NCBI GenBank assembly: GCA_964490765.1
Contig: CAZBDV010000034.1
Coordinates: forward strand, 1-25,795
Direction of reading: 5' to 3'
From: CAZBDV01 sp964490765
GTDB taxonomy: Bacteria > Cloacimonadota > Cloacimonadia > Cloacimonadales > JAJBBL01
Length of the DNA stretch: 25,795 nucleotides
Made by a program: the position numbers and the translations under genes. Below are positions 23,346-25,795 of this stretch, in pieces. The stretch's first letter is position 1, and every line of letters starts with the position of its first letter. Under the pieces are notes generated by a model that saw only the letters and a list, made by a program, of their open reading frames with translations, did not search any database and was not told the DNA's origin.

Positions 23346-23741
23346 ATGAATTTCGCTTTACTTATACCATTGATAGTGGTGGTATTGACTCTGATATTCT
23401 TCTATATTGTGATCCATACAATGATATTCAAGCGAGCAATAAAGAGTGATACAAAACGGCTCTCCAGCTTGTTACCCAAATCGGGAAACGGCCTGTCTCA
23501 GGAGGAATTGATACTAGAAATGGCAGCAAGTTACGAGAAGAGTGGTAACAGGGAGAAAGCTATCGAGCATTACGAGCTCTATCTCTACAAGAAGAGGGAT
23601 GAAGACCCCGAGATCCTGTTCAAGATCGGCAACCTATACGGAGTTGAGGAGTACGATAAGGCTATAGACTACTGGAAGAGGGCTGCTGATAAAGCTTATA
23701 AACCTGCCATAGACCTTATAGCCTCACTCGATAACGAGTGA
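23346..23741 (+). CDS. Membrane-anchored TPR protein
   Basis: Small protein of 131 residues. One N-terminal membrane segment (about 5-29) is followed by a basic linker (FKRAIKSDTKRLSSLLPK) and two or three tetratricopeptide/SEL1-like helical pairs (about 52-120): LILEMAASYEKSGNREKAIEHYELYL, a shorter degenerate pair, then EEYDKAIDYWKRAADKAYKPA. Such proteins hold partners at the cytoplasmic or periplasmic face of the membrane; no partner is suggested by neighbours. AAGGGG lies six bases before the ATG. A hairpin (TCACTCG, ATAA, CGAGTGA at 23724-23741) covers its stop codon. A TTGACA at 23282-23287 lacks a good -10 box. Confidence 0.78.
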   Translation: MNFALLIPLIVVVLTLIFFYIVIHTMIFKRAIKSDTKRLSSLLPKSGNGLSQEELILEMAASYEKSGNREKAIEHYELYLYKKRDEDPEILFKIGNLYGVEEYDKAIDYWKRAADKAYKPAIDLIASLDNE

Positions 23742-23782
23742 TTAGAGAACACTGCCCTCTACTAGAGCAAGGGAGTTTTGTT

Positions 23783-24709
23783 TTAGTAATTCCCGGGGAG
23801 CAAGATCACTACACCCTGGCTTGCTAACTCTTCTCTTAGCCTCTTAATTGCCTGCTCTTTTGCTTTAGCTTCTATCTCGACTGTGATATCGAGATCTTTC
23901 CAGACTGCAGGGAAATCGACGATATCGATATAATCATGATGATACTGCTGTCCAGGATTATCCCATCCCTCTTTCGGGCTCGAGATGTGGAAGAGTGGTT
24001 CCCGGTTCCAGGTTTTGAGGGCAAGTATCGTTGCTTGTGTGATCGTAAGTTCATCAGAGAGGCAACGATGATGATGGACATCATAGACGAGCGGAATCTT
24101 GAGTTCTTTGCAGAGGGGATAAAGATCTGATACAGAGTAGTTCCGGTCGTCATTCTCCAGGGTAATACGGGAACGGACTCTGGCGGGAAGCAGATCGAGT
24201 TGTTTCTTTAATCTTCTGAGAGCTGCAGGCCTGTCACCATAGACTCCACCAGCGTGAATATTGATAACATCAGCCCCAACATATTCCGCGATCTCAGCCT
24301 GATAATCAAGCTCGGCCAGAGAGGATTTCAGCACTTCGGGATGAGGGGTTGAGAGAACTATGAACTGATCCGGATGAAAGGATGTTCTGATATTATGCTT
24401 TTCATTGAACTGTCGGCATTCGCGATAGACTTTCATTATTTTTCTGTGTTGCGGGAGGTCATGTAACCGGTAACCTGCAACAGGATGAGTGCGTAAGGGA
24501 TTGACCTGGCTCTGGATCCTGAAATCACCGATACCGTTATCGAGGCAATAGTTAAGGCCCTCTTGCAGTGAGAGGGCATTATGCAGACAGATATCACCGA
24601 GGAGTTGTAACTGTTCTTCTCTGCCAAGAGTTGAGAGCCGTCTGGCTGTAGTTGTTCTGAATTTAATCGGTTCGTCCCGGAAAATACAACAAAGCCCGAG
24701 TCTGATCAT
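23783..24709 (-). CDS. uvsE: UV damage endonuclease UvsE (UVDE)
   Basis: TIM-barrel endonuclease that nicks DNA 5' of UV photoproducts and some other lesions, starting an alternative excision repair path. The metal-site motifs appear in order: HPDQF (112-116), INIHAGG (H152), LENDD (E185), VYDVHHHRC (D210, H213), FHIS (H241), QYHHDY (H257, H258) and VEIEAKAKEQA (E280). Length is 308 residues, normal for the family. It overlaps the xdhC stop (ATGA), so it is translated from the same message as a molybdenum-enzyme maturation gene, an odd pairing. It needs no photolyase or UvrABC partner. Confidence 0.95.
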   Translation of the reverse strand: MIRLGLCCIFRDEPIKFRTTTARRLSTLGREEQLQLLGDICLHNALSLQEGLNYCLDNGIGDFRIQSQVNPLRTHPVAGYRLHDLPQHRKIMKVYRECRQFNEKHNIRTSFHPDQFIVLSTPHPEVLKSSLAELDYQAEIAEYVGADVINIHAGGVYGDRPAALRRLKKQLDLLPARVRSRITLENDDRNYSVSDLYPLCKELKIPLVYDVHHHRCLSDELTITQATILALKTWNREPLFHISSPKEGWDNPGQQYHHDYIDIVDFPAVWKDLDITVEIEAKAKEQAIKRLREELASQGVVILLPGNY

Positions 24710-25506
24710 TTCTTCAGATTCCGGGTCCTGATCATCTCGGCAGTAATACTGACAGCTATCTCGTAAGGGGTCTGAGAGCCTATACTCAGACCAACAGGGG
24801 AGTGAACCCTGGCCAGTTCTTCTTCACTGAAGCCCTGTTGCAATAATCTGGTAAAAGTATCGGCTGTCTTCTTTTTGCTCCCGATCATTCCCAGATAGAA
24901 GGAGCGACGTTTCAGGCAATATTCCAGCACCTGTTTGTCATGCACATGCCCGTGGGTCATAATAACGATATAAGAACGGCTATCGAAATCGATAACTGTT
25001 TCGAGATCGTTATAGTCGCTATAGATCAGTTTACAGGGAACGGGGAAATCTTCTGTTCTGAGAATCTCTTTCCTGTTATCTATGACAGTAACCTGGAAGC
25101 TGGCCAGATGTGCCAGATGGGCGAGTGCTTTCCCGCAGTGCCCGCCGCCGATAATAAAGAGTCTGGAGGAGGAGAAGAGCGGTTCGATCAGTATCTCAAC
25201 CCGGCCGCCACAGATCATAGCGGTAGCGATCGTATCATCATCCAGAGGCATACCCTCTTCGTCGAGATCGAATTTCCAGAGGATAGCTCTCTCCGGCCGC
25301 TCGGACCTGATCATATCTATAACCCTGTGTTCCAGGTTACCACCCCCGATATTCCCGAAGGGATTACCGGTCTCCGGTACGGCAAGATGCATACCTGCCC
25401 GTGCAGGGGTGGAGCCGTCAGTATCAGTTATTATGGCCTGCCAGACAGATTTTCCGCTCTCCAGAAAGCCCTGAAGTTGTCTGTAATATTCCTGATGGTC
25501 AAACAC
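24706..25506 (-). CDS. xdhC: XdhC/CoxI-family molybdenum hydroxylase maturation factor
   Basis: Cytoplasmic factor that binds molybdenum cofactor and helps insert its sulfurated form into xanthine-dehydrogenase-type enzymes. Residues count from 25506. The N-terminal XdhC/CoxI domain shows GSTPARAGM (31-39), GNIGGGNLEH and MICGG (97-101). The C-terminal Rossmann domain shows FIIGGGHCGKAL (G120 to G125) and MIGSKKK (207-213). GTG 25506 begins one base after the upstream stop, and GAGG lies 12 bases before it. ATG 25536 would overlap the upstream gene by 29 bases with AGGA abutting it, so it is less likely. The target enzyme is not in the window. Confidence 0.9.
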   Translation of the reverse strand: MFDHQEYYRQLQGFLESGKSVWQAIITDTDGSTPARAGMHLAVPETGNPFGNIGGGNLEHRVIDMIRSERPERAILWKFDLDEEGMPLDDDTIATAMICGGRVEILIEPLFSSSRLFIIGGGHCGKALAHLAHLASFQVTVIDNRKEILRTEDFPVPCKLIYSDYNDLETVIDFDSRSYIVIMTHGHVHDKQVLEYCLKRRSFYLGMIGSKKKTADTFTRLLQQGFSEEELARVHSPVGLSIGSQTPYEIAVSITAEMIRTRNLKK

Positions 25507-25507
25507 T

Positions 25508-25795
25508 TTACAATAAATCCTCAGAATAATTAACATTCCTGATTACATTAGGATCGGAGACGATTACCTCATATCGTTCGAAATCGGCGTGGGCAATAAT
25601 AGATCTCAATCCCTGTACTGTGTGATTATCCGATAGATCCAGTGTATCGGGGATAATGATCGGATGGCCCTTTTTCTCATTATATACCGGGTTAACTATC
25701 CTATCCGGATATTGCCAGAAAGATTCTATGAGGAGTTGTATCGTTTCTGCTTTGACGAGTGGATGATCTACCGGCCAGATCAACCAGCCGAGTGC
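25508..25795 (-). CDS. MobA-like nucleotidyltransferase, C-terminal part (cut by window edge)
   Basis: The last 95 codons of a gene that enters from beyond the window. The visible part starts ALGWLIWPVDHPLV, the conserved nucleotide/metal-binding DxP-like strand of MobA/MocA-type transferases (PVDHP), and contains GHPIIIP, also typical of the family. Members attach CMP or GMP to molybdopterin. Location directly before xdhC supports a cytidylyltransferase (MocA-like) role in molybdenum hydroxylase maturation. A TTG at 25783 is not needed as a start because the frame continues to the edge. Family is likely; exact nucleotide unknown. Confidence 0.8.
   Translation of the reverse strand, partial: ALGWLIWPVDHPLVKAETIQLLIESFWQYPDRIVNPVYNEKKGHPIIIPDTLDLSDNHTVQGLRSIIAHADFERYEVIVSDPNVIRNVNYSEDLL

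Noticed and set aside
23758..23786. CCCT/AGGG stem with TTTTGTTTT after the TPR gene as a terminator
   Set aside because: Only four base pairs and interrupted T run; the hairpin at 23724-23741 is better but lacks a T run.
24940..25533. 197-codon open frame on the plus strand opposite xdhC
   Set aside because: It lies entirely antisense to a clear XdhC gene, has no domain pattern and no ribosome-binding site, and so is a shadow frame.

Overview
The window reads as chromosomal DNA of a Gram-negative (diderm), probably anaerobic bacterium. It encodes several outer-membrane beta-barrels and lipoproteins, a periplasmic B12-binding lipoprotein, a pyrophosphate-type phosphofructokinase and XdhC-type molybdenum-enzyme maturation. 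The beta-rich lipoprotein, the PorV/DUF5723-like barrel and the VWA membrane protein feel most like the FCB superphylum (for example Cloacimonadota). Spirochaetota is the main alternative, because barrels like the one at 22662-23108 and PPi-dependent PFKs also occur there. This placement is an inference from protein style, not from a phylogenetic marker. No rRNA, tRNA, CRISPR array, insertion sequence or phage gene was seen.

Layout. (1) 1-632: the end of what is probably an Fe-S assembly locus, a NifU/IscU scaffold fused to a MIP18-like C-terminal domain. (2) 774-2770, minus strand: a cobalamin riboswitch controlling btuF and btuC, with no ATPase gene in the window. (3) 3019-4236: a stand-alone PPi-type PFK closed by a 19-bp hairpin. 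(4) 4331-10957, minus strand: a tightly packed series reading rnc, short Elp3-like radical SAM protein, envelope lipoprotein, beta-barrel, VWA membrane protein. All junctions overlap or nearly touch. (5) 11018-16637, minus strand: the lipid synthesis operon rpmF-plsX-fabH-fabD-fabG-acpP, then a terminator/attenuator, then fabF. (6) 16886-18608, minus strand: a beta-barrel and a lipoprotein polysaccharide deacetylase. (7) 18847-20473, plus strand: an outer-membrane barrel and a polytopic membrane protein. (8) 20545-22580: an M28 metallopeptidase divergent from a YgjP-type zinc hydrolase. (9) 22662-23741: a small outer-membrane protein divergent from a membrane-anchored TPR protein. (10) 23783-25795, minus strand: a MobA-like nucleotidyltransferase (cut by the window edge), xdhC and uvsE.

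How the parts work together. The rpmF-plsX-fab operon supplies acyl-ACP and acyl-phosphate for membrane lipids. It lacks fabZ and an enoyl reductase here, so those must lie elsewhere. The btuFC pair imports corrinoids under B12 feedback. The nucleotidyltransferase and XdhC fit maturation of a molybdenum hydroxylase. The most novel-looking unit is the lipoprotein, beta-barrel and VWA membrane protein trio translated directly behind rnc and the radical SAM gene. It has the form of a three-compartment envelope complex for which I can name no function.

Several starts were chosen from ribosome-binding sites: pfk at 3019, the VWA gene at 6328, the barrel at 18608, the small outer-membrane protein at 23108 and xdhC at GTG 25506. 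rpmF (59 codons) was found by hand translation.
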